This document shows, piece by piece, positions 43,701 through 56,480 of a stretch of 64,000 bases of DNA. A program made the position numbers and the translations under genes. The notes under the pieces are model-generated. The model saw only the letters and a list, made by a program, of their open reading frames with translations, had not been told where the DNA came from and ran no database searches. The stretch is from Symsagittifera roscoffensis (Eukaryota > Xenacoelomorpha > Acoela > Convolutidae), in NCBI RefSeq assembly GCF_963678635.1, contig NC_087063.1:61853850-61917849 (forward strand), in the 5' to 3' direction. Within the stretch, counting starts at the first letter, position 1. Each line of letters opens with the position of its first letter.

Positions 43701-46700
43701 GTTCATAAAATAACTTGAAACATTTCAGTTTCATAGCTGGATTAGCTTGAAAAACGTTAACTTTTCAAAAACTAAATAGTTCTTTGAAATAAGTCGAAGT
43801 TTTTCATTGGTTGAATGAATTCAAAAGAAAAAACCTCTTTTTTTTGCTATCCGATTTTTTGCATAAAAACTTAGAAAAACTTGAAACAATTCAAATTTTG
43901 ATAGCTTGCTTAGAAACACTTAATATTGTTCAAGATGGAAACAGTCGATGAAATAGCTTGAAATGTTTCATAGCCTGAATAGTTTGCTTAAAAAACTTAA
44001 TCTTGTTCAAGATAAAAACAGTCGATGAAAAAGCTTGCATTTTTTCATAGCTTGAATAGCTTGCTCAAGAAAACATAAGCTTTGGTCGAACTGATTCGTT
44101 CTAAGAAATAAGTTGAAGCCTTTCAAAGCTTAAGCCAAATAGCTAGCCCAGCAATACTTGTTTTTTTTTGTTGCTAATCACTTTGATCTATGAAATCTAT
44201 TAAACTTGTCTTAGTTCCATCGCTTGATTGGCTCCAAAAGAAAAACGTGAAGTTAACTTCAGATTCATAGCTTGAATAGCTTGCTTAGAAAATTTGGAAA
44301 TTTTCTAATTTAGTCTGTGGAAGTACTTGAAACATTTCAAGGTTTTTTTGTTTGAATGGTGCTATAAGTAAAATTCACTTCTTTGCTATTCGATTGCTTT
44401 TATAAGATAACTTGAAAAAAAGTTCAGAACTTGAATAGCTTAAGAAAACGTTTTGCTCACTGATTGCTCTATTAAACAATCTTTAAGTTTTCCTTGCTTG
44501 AATAGCTTGCATGGAAAACTTCAGTTCTTTTCAAATTGATTAGCTCTAACAAACAAATTGAATTGTTTCACTCTCATAGCTTGCTTAGACAAATTTTAAT
44601 TTTTTGCAAAGCGATTCAGTCTATAAAATTTTAGTTTAATTAAAAGTTCGACTTTTCGCGGATCGATTCGTTCTAAGAAATAATTTGAAACTATTCAAAT
44701 TTTCGTCGCTTAAATGGTTTTTTAATATAAAGTTATTTTTTGCCATCCAATTTGTTTTATTGCAAAGTTTCTTAGCTTAAAAAGCTTGCTTAGAAAATTA
44801 AAATGTTTCGTCGGCTGAATGGCTGCAATAGAAAAAACTGCTATTTTTTGCTATCCGATACACTTTGTGAAATAACTAAAATTATTCAGATTTGTCACTT
44901 GAATGGCCCAAATAGAAAACTTCAAATTTTCGACACTCAATTCACTTACTGAAAAACTACAAAAGTTCATTTTTTTTGCCCCCCGATTTTCTCCATAAAA
45001 ACGTTGAAAACTTTCAAAATTTTCGCTCAATAGCTCGCGTAGAAAAACTTGAGTCTGTTGCAATCCTGTTTTCTCTGTGGAACGTTTTAAATAGCTTACT
45101 ATGAGAAACCTAACTTTTCGCCGACTTATTCGCTCTATAAAAACAACTTGAAGTATTTCAATGTTTCATCGCTTGAGTAGCTTCCTTAGAAAAACAAACT
45201 TTAGCCATCCGAGTTGCTTCATAGAACATTTTGAAATTATTCAAAGTCTCATAGCTTGACTAGCTTGCTTAAAAAACTTTATTTTTTCGGGAACCGATTC
45301 GTTCTATGAAGCCTTAAATTTTTCAAACCGATACGATATGGCTTAACCTGAAATTATTCAAAGTTTCATTATTTGAATAGCTTGATCAGAACAACAACTA
45401 ATTTTTTGCGAGCAAATTGATTATTGGAGGCAGGCTTGCTAGTTATTGAGAAAAACCTATTATAAAAATTTTGATTTTCAGTTTTAATTCGATCGAATGA
45501 TGCGAGTGAGCAGGCTTACAATAGCTCATTTCAATAGCGTTTTAGCTAACAATAGCTTTTTTTTAAGCCGTGAAAACCTAATCGTAAGTTTAATCGAGTT
45601 ATGACAGATTTTTGAGTGAGTTTATAAGCGACTTTTTGGAATCAAAAACTTCAAAAGTAAAAAAAAAAACGTTTTTTTTCGATTTTTTTTGCTTTTTTAG
45701 TCATCTTTCCAGAAAAATTGTTGTCCAATGCGCTCATTTTACTATGACTGTCGATTATCTCTATGCTTTATTTTTTCGTTCAGATTTTCACAGCGAAAAC
45801 GACACTAATTTGAAAAAAAAATTGTATCTTTTAAGACTCTGGTCAAAACATCGTGCTACGTGCACCGTATCCGACTATCCTGTTTGATTAGGTAGATGTC
45901 TGGGACATAGTTGACAAAGGAAAGTGTCGTAGAAAGAATGGAGGGCTCAAATTGTCAAATGATCCATCGGGCGACGACAAACCGAAGCCCAACCAGCACA
46001 TGGAAGCCTGTCTCGATGCTGATTTCCTAGATGTATACCAAGGAACACACGCTGTCATTTTTGTATTCGATATCTGCAAACAGTGGACTTACGATTACGT
46101 CATCAAAAACTTACCTCTAGTTCCCCACGAGATCCCAGTTTTAGTCATGGCCAATTTCATGGACAACCAAGAAAACAGAGTGGTAGGGGAGCCCACTGGC
46201 ATGAAACGTATGCTGAAAAGTGCGGCCAATAGACCACTCATTGCTGCTCCAGTTGTGGTCATAGAAAGTTCTCTCAAAGACGGTTTTGGTCTCAAAATGG
46301 TTCACCAGTTCTTCAATTTGCCTTTCTTGTCGCTACAGCGCAAATCGCTCAACCAGATGCTGGAGACTAATAAACAGAACCAGTTGAAAATTAACGATTT
46401 CTTCCGAGGTCTGGACGATACAGGAAACAAGGAAGTGGATTACGGGGTGTTTTTGGAAAAGGTTGAGGAACGGCGCACTAAGACAGCTTCTCTTTCGCTT
46501 TCATCTCCTGATAAAGGAGTTTCCCCTTCTCACAGTGCAATTTTCAACAACGCATCATCTGCCAACGTCAGTCCCTCCAAGCACTCGGCTGTAACTGATT
46601 CCCAGAAGCAGCCAGGAACTAGCGAAGGCATCGGTTCTAAACTGACAAGAATGTTCAGCAAGCGGCAGAAAAGTGCGCCAATCGGTTCGAAAGATGCAAG

Positions 46701-48893
46701 TGCTAATCAACCTGAGAATTTGGACAATTTTTTGAGTGGGAATCAAGGAGCAGATGGTGAGAAAGGTGGAACTAAAAAACGAGATCCGGAGAATTCAGAT
46801 GATAATGAAAACGAGAACCCGATGGTTGATGGTTTCTTCGAAGATTTCGCGAGCGACGAAAACCCGTGCTTTGAAGTACCTGATAAGGAACTGGTTAAAG
46901 AGACCAAAAAGTCGAAGAGTGTCAAAGCAAGAAAAATTTCTTCAAGCAGTGAAGAAGAAGAAGTGGAAAAGCCTCAAACAACACAGCAAGACCTGTTCGC
47001 TCCTATGCCAGATATTATAACGGATGATCTGGATCCGTTCCAAAATAATCAAGACAATGATTTTGAACTGATGTTTGTGACTGATGCCTCACCTGAGCAC
47101 ACAAAGCCTAAACAAAACAAAGTACCAAAACCCCGAAAAATTTCAACTGGTTCAGAAGCAAGCGATGAAGAGCAGCAGTACGAGCCACAGATAGTCGAAA
47201 AGAAGACACGCAGTAAGAAGCAAACAAATGTGAAGGGATCCAAAAAGACTTCAAAGAAGGAAGCCAAGACAGTCTCAGGGAAGAAAACTAAGTTAATATC
47301 GGATGATAGCAGTGACGATGAGGGGGTTGAAGGGAAAGGTGGCAGAGGAAATATGTCGTCGACTACCACTTCGGAGGGTGGCGAGGTTCTCTCGGACGAC
47401 AGCAGTCAGTATAGTCTCCCATCTGACGACCCAGAGGGCGATGACAACTTTAAGCAGTACATTCGCAACCAGGGTAAGTTGAGTATGGTATCGTACAATG
47501 GCTTTCATTTGAAAAGAACACTATAAATGTCATGGTTTTGACGGTGAAAGTGAGGGTGCAAGAAACCAATTCGGTGCAAGACGCTGCAAGAAGAAACCAA
47601 TTTCGAAGATAAGAAGATACTTGCCAATTTAATTGGCATTGTAGCTCAGTATGATAGCTCATAGCGATTCGAAAATGCATAAGTGCTGCAATTTGCAAGG
47701 TGAGTTCTTGTATATAATCCATAGCTTAAATCGCTAAATTCCAATTTAGGACTCAGAATGAAAATAAGGTCATGTTAATCTAACTTTGCAAAAGCAGACT
47801 TTATAATTTTAAATTTCAGCGAATTTCAGTTTTTATTTCAGCGAAACCTAACATACAGCAGCTGAACGAAGTCAGTGCGGTTATGTCGAAGGCAGCTTCC
47901 AAATTGCCTGCGCGCAGAAGACAGAAAAAGAGCTCAGAAAGGGTGCTGATGTCAGACACAGACTCGTCAGGCACTGACAACGAAAAGGGCAACCTTGATG
48001 AAAAGACAGAAAAAGGCGGGAAGAAGTCAAAACAACAAGTGCACAGTTTTAAAAATGGTAGAGATAAAATTCCAGATTGCCATAGTAAGAATAGGTCCTC
48101 AATTAATGATCAGTTACTTGAGCGAGATGATGATGATGATGATGACGATGATGAAGATTCGAAAGTGAATCCTCTTGTTAATACTAACTATGAAGAAAAT
48201 GATCTAGATGTTTTCTTCGCGCACAATAATAAAGATGTACAGCCAAATGAAGCGCTGGAAGAAATGCCAGATGTAGATTACTTGCCAGTAGGGTCACAAG
48301 AAAAACCGAACAAAGCGAATCATGTAGTCACACCCCAAAATACAGTTAAAATACTCGATGGAACAGAACAAGAAGATGTAGACAATTCGTTAGCCTCGCC
48401 CACGCTGAACTTAATGTTGAACTCAGGTGAACTTGACTTCTTAGAAACAGTTGCAGTAAATACGAAGCCTAAAAAAGAGCCAACTGACAAGAAGAAGAAA
48501 ACTAAGAAGCAGCAAGATAATGATGCAGATGAACCGAAGAAGAGTAAAGCTGGTTCTAAAAATAAAGACGGCAAAAACCAGAGGAAAACATCAAAATCAG
48601 CTAAATCTGGAAAAGGGTTAGCGGTTTTGCTCGACTTTGAGGAACCGTCTTTGGAAAACAATGAAGAACCTTTGGTTGCTGACTTTGAAAAATCAGACGA
48701 GTTAGAGGCTACTGAAAAAAAGAAAGGTAAAAGTAAAAAGAAGGTCGACAAAGGGGTAAACGGGGAAAAGAAAACAAAGAAGAAGGCGAAAAAAGAAAGG
48801 CCGAAAGATGGAAGCAGCTCAGAAGCGAATCAGGGGAGTCCGCAAAACAACCCGACTATCCAGTTCCAAAATGATGGCTACGAGAGTCTATAA
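34784..48893 (+). CDS. RABL6: Rab-like GTP-binding protein 6, four coding exons
   Basis: Coding exons are 34784-34811 (28 nt, MIGKLKKIVG), 37355-37623, 45892-47473 and 47842-48893. All have GT-AG borders with matching phase, for 976 codons plus stop. The start matches the MFSALKKLVG beginning of vertebrate RABL6. Residues 53-61 are the P-loop GERNTGKST, in the conserved context FARGVQYNMKVIIKG. Exon 3 has DVWDIVDKGKC, LDADFLDVYQGTHAVIFVFD, KQWTYDYVIKNLP and FNLPFLSLQRKSL, all family hallmarks. Exons 3-4 add a long disordered acidic/Lys-rich tail with polyaspartate (near 48130), ending GYESL where the vertebrate protein ends DYEEL. The vertebrate protein is about 730 residues, so this tail is longer. 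RABL6 is an atypical GTPase implicated in cell-cycle control. Intron 2 (8.3 kb) carries a large satellite. Confidence 0.93.
34922..35011. repeat. Perfect 45-bp tandem duplication in RABL6 intron 1
   Basis: The 45-bp unit starting gcaaatattcaattttaaaa occurs twice in immediate succession (34922 and 34967), with no difference seen. This indicates a recent duplication. Confidence 0.9.
35165..36396 (+). repeat. Dispersed repeat family, copy B (RABL6 intron 1)
   Basis: About 1.23 kb, collinear with copy A over nearly its whole length and in the same orientation. It has extra internal material near 35540-35650 and a deletion near 36220. Same ends as copy A. Confidence 0.8.
38203..38371. repeat. 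Inverted-repeat element in RABL6 intron 2
   Basis: Outer arms tcagaaaataggcaaa (38203-38218) and tttgcctatttttga (38357-38371). Inner arms around atcgagataag (38239-38249) and cttatctcgat (38295-38305) with flanking aaccaat/attggt. The whole 169 bp can fold into one long imperfect hairpin, as small non-autonomous DNA transposons do. Confidence 0.6.
39075..39113. repeat. Strong short hairpin
   Basis: GCTTGTCTAATTCCTA (39075-39090) pairs with TAGGAAATTAGACAAGC (39097-39113) with one bulged base and a 6-nt loop. A partial copy of the left arm lies near 39677. Confidence 0.7.
39515..39640. repeat. Short irregular tandem repeat
   Basis: ttaattctcag(c/t)gtttg occurs at 39530, 39564 and 39593, with a variant at 39626. 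Gaps are 29-34 bp, interleaved with gcgacg motifs. Confidence 0.7.
40112..42540. repeat. Higher-order satellite array, four ~0.6 kb units
   Basis: The landmark cagtctgaaacgaatcc starts at 40112, 40734, 41307 and 41938, giving periods of 622, 573 and 631 bp. The second unit lacks about 49 bp. Units are almost identical to one another. Within each unit there are about seven diverged monomers of roughly 85-90 bp around catagcttgaatagcttgct, agaaaaacttgaa, gcgaaccgatt and ataacttgaaa. Short ORFs inside are repeat artefacts. Confidence 0.92.
42541..45470. repeat. Diverged monomeric satellite flank
   Basis: The same monomer (agcttg, cttgcttagaaaa, gattcg.tctatgaaat, ttgaaa.tttcaaag) continues for about 2.9 kb without the 0.6 kb periodicity. 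Monomers diverge progressively with distance from the higher-order block. Confidence 0.85.
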
Positions 48894-50714
48894 CAGTAAA
48901 AGATATGTCAGAATCAGTTGAAAGTATTCTTCTTGTCAGTAACAGACCAGAAAATGACACTAGTTTAGGTGAAACTTAATTGTAGGTTTACTTAAGAAAC
49001 TTATGCCATCGTGCTGAAATGTAGAATGTACTTTTCTCACTACTCTGGTCTGGTATAAATAGATTGATATATGAGGGTGATTTTCATATGTTCGTTTGTT
49101 TGGTTTCGTGTCACAATCTGTTTGTTTGTTTTGGCTTGGGTTTCTATTGTAAATCTAATGTTCTCATTCCAGAGTCACTCATGTGTTGAGCATAGAACTG
49201 GTGTTTTAGAAGGCCATCTTTTTACTGACTTGGTTCCTGGTAATAAAAGGTAATTGTGTCTAAATTAGATTGTTCTACGGTGGCATATAAATGGGCCGAA
49301 ATCAACACAAGCTGTTACCCAATATTTATGCAAAATGGGCCTTTCGCCCAAATTTTTTAATTTTGCGATTTTTAAATTTTCAATGTTTAAATGAAGAGAA
49401 CAATGATTACAGTGATTGGTTTGGTTAATGGAAATATGATCACTTTATTCTTTAGCCGATTTCCACTTTATTCTTGAGCTGATTTCCAACAAATGTCAAA
49501 ATTTTCTGGAATCATTTTTTCTGGAGTTAATTTCTGTTTTTTTTACTGGTCTGGGATTTTAGTAGTTTACCAAACAATCTATATGTTTGGCTAATTCGGC
49601 TTGTTTATAAATCGCTTTAAAACTGTGAACAAAAAATTTAGAGATGTTGCTGAAATATTGATTTCTGGGCGAATAGATTTAAAATCTGTTAATTTTCTGC
49701 TTGTTATAGTTCGGCTGATTTTGCTACCCTCGATTGTCTCTTTCTCCTTTTCCAACACTTGCGATTTTTTACTTGTAAATTTTTGTTTCATAATGTTGAT
49801 AGAAGTTCGCATACTTTATAATCAGCCTATTGCAATCAAATTTGTTGTTTATACCCAACCGTGTAGAAAGCCTAGTTGAACCATGAAATTGATGTTTATG
49901 TGAATGTGGAGGAGATGGAGACAGAGCTTCCCGTCTCCAAGTAAGCTCAACTCATCCCTAGTGTAATGAAACAATATATGGTATAGTAGTAGTGCAACTG
50001 TGGGACTGTGTACTTGCATACGTGCCGTTAAGCCTGCGGCTGTTAGCCTGATTAGATTTGAGTTTGTTTTCTCTCGTTTGCAACTAAAACTCGCATCAGA
50101 CTAAGTAATTATTTAAACTCCGATGCGGAACGGCTGCAAGTCGCTACACCCCCGTGAAACTGCGTATTGTAATCTGCAGCAGATAAAATGTACATTTAAG
50201 GTCAAATTTCGCCATTGCTTGTAGTAAACTGCATTGTATATTCAACACGTTCCAATATCCGCAATCCTATTGCCACTTCCATAGTTTCAGTATAATCCAG
50301 CGCTGCGTATCGTACTGAAAATATATATTTAGTGTATTTTGATGCATTCTTTCGAACTCTATATTTAAAATTGTAGATAGTTCTATATAATTTAAATTCG
50401 GAATCTAGTTTTTAAGTCAACGGAGTGCATAACAACCGCCAAAATAGTACATGATTCTTGGGCCAAGCCTAGTCAAGCAGCGGTGTGATGTAATACAGGC
50501 GCGGATCTAGGAGTTTTGCTAGGGGATATTTTCCATTTTCCCCCCAAAAAATACGTCGAATTATTTTGGGACAAAAAAGATTGATTTCCCGTAATTTTAA
50601 GCTAACATCTTACAGCATGACATTTTCCCCTTATCGTATTACGAAACTTATTTTTCTCTTATCATGTTCGTAGGCTAATTAAAAGTTAGGTGAATTTATA
50701 TTTCTCAGAAAGTT
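48894..50714. other. RABL6 3' flank, no further gene seen
   Basis: AT-rich DNA with the RABL6 3' UTR at its start. ORFs of 60-92 codons have no protein character. Confidence 0.5.
49242..49247 (+). terminator. Candidate RABL6 polyadenylation signal
   Basis: The first AATAAA after the RABL6 stop codon, 349 nt downstream, followed by a GT-rich stretch (ggtaattgtgtc). Confidence 0.45.
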
Positions 50715-50734
50715 CTAAAAATGGGTTCCCAAGC

Positions 50735-51305
50735 GTATCACCCCGTGTTTTTTAACCCCCTCTTATATCACCCCGAAATTAGATAAACCCATCACAATTT
50801 AACCCCTTTTTAATACCAATTGTTAGAATCAAAGTAAAACTTACTTGAAAGGGATTCGGAACCATATCGTCGGTAAACATCAAAGCTTTAATTGCGAAAA
50901 ATATTGCGAACCACATGAATTGACATGCACGCTGCTAAATGCGTTTTAGATTTGAACAGAAATGTGTTTTAGATTTATAAGACTCAAACGTTTTTTGTTG
51001 CCTTCAATTAGCACCATGTAGGTTATCTCTGTTTTAAACGCGTGAATGAGGGATTATTTCTTAAGCTAATCGAAATGCAATTATTTTTGAGCGGCAAATC
51101 CATGAAGTGAATAAATAATGTCTTCTCTGGCCTCAATTAGTACACCTAATTGGAATACTACTATGAGTGTAAAAGGACTTAATAAAAGGAGTTAATTTGA
51201 AACAAATTATCGTCATTAAAAGGAGGTTAAATTGTTGTAGGTTATCTTGTTACGGGGTTTTAAAGTAGGGAGTGTAAACATAGGGGGTTAAAGAGTGGGG
51301 CACCC
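50735..51305. repeat. Inverted-repeat (MITE-like) element
   Basis: The left arm carries ccccgtgttttttaaccccc and acaatttaaccccttttt (50735-50816). The right arm carries their near complements aaaaggaggttaaattgttg and agggggttaaagag (51218-51300). Arms are imperfect, about 90 bp, around a 400-bp centre. No transposase is present. Confidence 0.55.
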
Positions 51306-51498
51306 TAAAAATGGGATTACGATGTAATTTTCTGCAATAACTAATGTTCTTCAAATTCTCGAGGAAAGTGTAATACGGGCAGTCTGCTATTTTTTCCAAC
51401 CAAAACTTAGTGCAGTTTTTTTTTCAAATAATCGAAATAAAAGTTTTATATACCTTTCTGATACTTCTAAAACTGCTACAGAAAGTGTCCTTGTAATA

Positions 51499-51606
51499 GT
51501 TAGAACATAGTTGAAAGATGACCGAGGAAAAATGAGCCCGGCCTGACGACACGAAGTGCCCGAGTGCGACTCTTTTGCCCGAGGCCAACTTCAACTATGT
51601 TCTAAC
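51499..51606. repeat. Short element with perfect 17-bp inverted repeats
   Basis: GTTAGAACATAGTTGAA (51499-51515) and TTCAACTATGTTCTAAC (51590-51606) are exact reverse complements around a 74-nt, GC-richer centre with cccga/tcggg-like pieces. Confidence 0.75.
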
Positions 51607-54600
51607 TGTTGAAGGGTATGTTTTTACTCTTTCTGAGGGAAAGATGCCAGAAAATTGTGAAAGAGCCCGGAAAATTGTGAAGGCGCCCGCAAAAGTGCGC
51701 GAAACTATGCAAATGATTTCTTTTTTCATTCATGCGTTCTAATATTTCATTTTTCATTCATGCCTTGTCGTGAAAGAACATGTGTAAAAGAGCAAAAACA
51801 TACTGTTCTTGAAGACATCCATGCCCTAAATGGAGAAGAATTTCAATATGCAGTGATTAAGAGTCATGAACATAGTGAATACTCTTAAATAGGTCTTGGA
51901 GATAGTTTTTGTTTGTTTTTTTTCGCGAAATTTTTTATCACGGGTAAATTTACTGTTTTGATTTTTAAGTTCGCTTAATTTCCTATGATAAAAGGAGGTC
52001 AAACTCCACTATCGAACAGCAACAGTATAGATGTCTCGAAAAACGTGATAGCTATATATTTTCAAAAGTGGATTTTAATTTTCAGATTTTGCAGCGGATT
52101 AAAAAGTTTACCTCTTGAGCCAGTTTTCAGGGCATATCCTGTTTTCTATGGAAATTGCAAGATTTTGTTGCAAAAAACCAAGTCCGTTGGCAATATTTTG
52201 GGGAATGTAATTGTGGTATGTGGACTTCATTATGTGCAGAACTCTATTTTGCGGACTAAGATGCTCAACGCGTAAAGGGAGCTTTTTTGAGTGCAGCAAA
52301 GTTTTCCAATCTCTGATGCGTCAAATTTTCTCCAGAAGGAATTGAGGCAGCTAAATGATCCAACTATTTGTACACCGCAAGACTTGAATTATAAGGTTCA
52401 GTATTTCACGAAGTGGGAAGCAACTATGGGCTTGGTATTGTTTTTTTCTCAACTTTGAGTAACCTAAAGAAGTGTGGTGCATATTAGAGCCTTATAAATA
52501 ATGATTTTGGACCACTTTGAGGTTTTGATAGCTATAATAAACACTCATTCTTGTATTTTTTTCCCACCGAATTCAATCGCCTTTTGAACAAGTATATGAG
52601 AAAACTTTGACAAAAAAGCCAATTTTTTTCCGATTTTTCAAGTTTATGTTTTTAAATTTGATATCTCAGATAGGATGTTTTGAATAGCCTCTGGTAATTT
52701 CACAGTAACCGACTATCCTTGTTTATTTGTGAAGCTAATTTTTTAAGGAATCTTCCTGTAATTTTTAGGTTTTTTGAGCTTTTTACATTTAATTTTCTGC
52801 TTGTCTTTGCTAAGTGCAGCTCTACATCTGTATAGTATTTAAAGTTTATTGTGGATATGGGTTTTATCCTTTGACCCATTTTCTCAAATTGGGTTGGTTT
52901 TTGTCATCAGTATTCCGATAAAAACGATCAAAATTTTTAAAGAGCTTTTTTCTATTTTTTTTTCATTGAAACTCGGAAGCTTACATTTCGACCTTTCTTT
53001 TTCCGGTTTTTTAATTTGCTTAAATTATAATCATAAGAGCTTTCACTATCTCATTCTTGAACCCTAACTTCAGACGACACCCACCGATGAAAACAGTAAG
53101 AAAAATATGAAAAAAAAAACTTGAAAGAGTTTCCCTTTCAATTATCTGTATATTGATTTTTTTTATTGCTGAAAAACGCTACTCAGCACGAAAAAGTTTT
53201 TTGTTTTTCTTGATTTTAGTAATTTATGTTAAAATAAGACGGCGAAACGCCTCGCCAGAGCTATTCTCAAGATCAGTTTTTGAATTTGGGCTTTTTTACT
53301 TGACAGTTTACTATTAGTGCATCTCATCATTTTGTACTATCAGACAACTACGTCTGTTTTAACACCTTATCACGAATTCAATAGGAGAGCCTCACTCTTT
53401 CTGATGGTGAAATCAACCGTAAAAGAATTGCTGAATCGGGATTTGAAACATCCTGAACACTACCCATTAACAGACCCACTTTTTCTTAAACGCTAACACC
53501 GATAAACTCCAACCAGCTCGTAACGTCCATTATCAAGACTGACTTTAAGCCCCATGGAATCTCTTTTAAATCCCGGAAAGGGTCAGCTCAATTGGTGGTT
53601 TATGGCTCAAGGCTAGCAACAGTATAGTAGTCAGAACAAGCTGGCAATCCGGAAAAACGCCGTCGGCAAAACTGACGAGACTTCATTGCTCTCATCTAGA
53701 ACTAGGGAAAGTGATGGATGCTCTTCGACTCTCTGCTTCGCTTGCTTCGATTTGAATTTAAAAAACCTATACATAGCCTTATACTGGCCGTAGTGCTCCT
53801 AAGCAAGAAATCTAACCCGAAATCACCGGCCAGATTTCCGACGGGAAATTCATATACTCGTATCAATATATAGGTGATTTTATTGTTTCTCGGTTCTCCT
53901 AAAGAAAACTGCGGCGTTTAAAGATGGTCAATAATTTGTTTAATTTAACATTTGTAATCCTGTCCTGGCAAAGAACATCAAACCGATTATGGGTCAGACT
54001 TAAAAAGTGAGCTTATCGAAGAAATATGCAATCATAAAGACATGAAACTCCAATGGTAGATGATAGAGGATGCGGTTTAATCGAAACATTGATTCAAACA
54101 ACCAATAAAAATAATGACACATGAAAACTGCCCTTCGAAATCTGAACTCTTGCGTTCTCTGAATTTCTACTCGAAAAAAAAACATTATAATAATTGCCTT
54201 TCAAATGCTCATTGTTAGCTCTTGAAAACGTCACCATGCTGATAATTGAGGTAGCCAAGCTCTAAAGAACAACTCGGTACCATATCAGATACCCGTCCAA
54301 GGCTACAGCAGGGATCGCTCAAAGTGACAGGAAATATGGTGCATAAGGTGTAAAACGTTATGCAACACCAACCGTGGGGGAGGGTAGATGTCCCTTTCGC
54401 CATAGCAGGTTCACCCCGAGGAGGTGGATGGCACTGGGACCGCTCCAACCGTGACCGAATTGTGTTCTCAACTGAGACGTGTCATCAAGACTCATTGGAA
54501 AGTTTAACGAATCTCATGGCGAATTTAGGCTGTATAAAGCGTCAAAGCAACTGACCAGAACGTCGAACTACCTCTCGTCCCAGAAATCCAGATACTGCTC

Positions 54601-55671
54601 TAAAAGAATATTCGAGTTAGAAATCAGACAGTTTGACGCTCAAATGATCTGAAGCATTTTGTTTTTCTTTGAGGCCGTTCCAGTTGAATTTATTGAAAGG
54701 TTTAATTGATTTCTTTTGACCAAAAAGCAATTACTTTTGAATTCTTACCTAGAGATTAATCTTGAGTTATGAATGTGGACAATGTCAACAACCTGGATGG
54801 CGATTCCATGGATTGCGTGAGTGACCCCCAAATTACAGATGAACAAAATCTGATTACCTTGTCTAATGAAGTTAGTCAAAAAAATTATTGCAAATGAACA
54901 GGGAAAAACATCGAAAGATTGCAAAACAAGAAACAGTTTGTTCGATAGGGTTTTTGCAACTTGATTTTTTGTGCATCTTGGGTAAGGACGTTTTGAGGCA
55001 TGTCACGTATACAACCAACGCGGAGTAAGCATGAAATATGCCTGCTGTCGAATGCAAGTTCTTATATTTTAGGACAAAAATACGGTTTAAAGAGTACGCA
55101 CGCCTCTGAAAAAACAGAAGAACCGCCGAAACAATCGATATGCTAACTTCTCTTGCGAGAGCAAGTCAATTGTTATCGAAAACTAGACATTTTTCTCAAA
55201 CCAACTTGTCTTGCACTTTCTGCCGCTCGATTGCTGCTGCTCAGACATGCTCAATTTCTTGAAATTTCAAATTCAACTACTGATATCACTTGAGGTACTT
55301 TTAATTCTAACTAATTTTAAAATTGTTACTTTTTTTTAGTTTCGAGTTTCTTCCTAAATTTTCTCGGCCTTCTTTTGGATTTTTTTCCAAAGGCTTTTTA
55401 CATTACCAGGTACGGTTTGCAAGCATGTTCTTACAAAAGGTTAGATTTTTATTTGTTTTCAAATGATTCATTCCTATTTGATAAAACATGTTTTATGAAA
55501 ACGTATGAGCTTCGGTTTTTTCTCGCTTTTTTTTAAAAATTAAGTTCTCAATAACTGTTTTTTCTATTTGCAAAAAATGATACCAAAGGAACCATGGTTC
55601 ATTCCGCTGGGTGCCTGCTTTTACGCTTAGTCTCCTTTTACCCTACCCTACTTTCTACAGCCGTCGATAAA
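51607..55671. other. Intergenic, no gene recognised
   Basis: AT-rich with long T and A runs. ORFs up to 96 codons look random. A more GC-rich patch at about 54240-54600 has no ORF or RNA family I recognise. Confidence 0.5.
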
Positions 55672-56480
55672 GTCTGTGGGGAGAATTTGGCCCACATTTT
55701 AGAATTTCTCGAAAACTATATCCCCAAATTTGAGATTTTGGGTTCAATGGAATCAACAAAATGATGAAAATTTGCGCGCTTATACTTTTCGTAAAAAGTA
55801 ATTGCTTTTGGTAAAGTCAAAATTCTGATTTTTTGGCCGTTTTGTCAATCGGTTTTACTTTTATCGAAAAAAACCTCCCAAATCTAAGAAATTTATGCAA
55901 TCGAAACCAGTATTTGTTTTTTTTTCTGCAAAGTCACATATGTACGAATTTCTTTATAGATAATATTAGGGCCTCGGGATAAGACAAAAGTTTGAGTTTT
56001 GACCGTTTTCTAAACTTTTTGATTTTTTTCACAAAAAGTGCATTAGCAAATCTAAGTGCCTTCGATAAAGCATAAAATTGGTTCAATTGTTGGTCATGTT
56101 TTAGATTTTGTTCCTTCTATATCTTCTTAAATCTGAGATAGAGAGTTCAAGCGAAGGAACAGATTGGTTTTGACCGTTTTTGATTTTTTGACCGTTTTTG
56201 AACTTTCTAACCTTTGTAAAAAACTAGCTTTCCATAGTTGAGATTTTTTGTTCAATCAAAAACATGGACTGTGGGAAGCTCTCTTGTATGAGCGACTACG
56301 TTTTTCTCACAAAATTCTCTAGCCCTCAGAAAGCCTAATGTTTTAAGAAATTTCTTGATTTTCACAAAAAAAACAGGCCAGCCGAATCTGATATCAAGAT
56401 TTTAATTGAGAAATGAGGCTGCGGTAAACCTCCCTGCTTTTTTTATGATCCGAGGCTTTCTAAAACTAACTAAAAAGCTT
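55672..56480 (+). repeat. Dispersed repeat family, copy C (diverged)
   Basis: Opens with gtctgtggggagaatttggc, as copies A and B do. It repeats tttctcgaaaactat, aaatttgagattttgggttc and gtcaaaattctgattttttg-like segments in the same order, but is far more diverged. Confidence 0.6.

Noticed and set aside
46095-47508. Minus-strand ORFs opposite RABL6 exon 3, some Ser/Phe-rich
   Set aside because: Complement of Lys/Glu/Asp-rich coding sequence.
54215-54554. snRNA, 5S rRNA or SRP RNA gene in the GC-richer patch
   Set aside because: Compared from memory with U1, U2, U4, 5S and SRP signatures on both strands; none matched.
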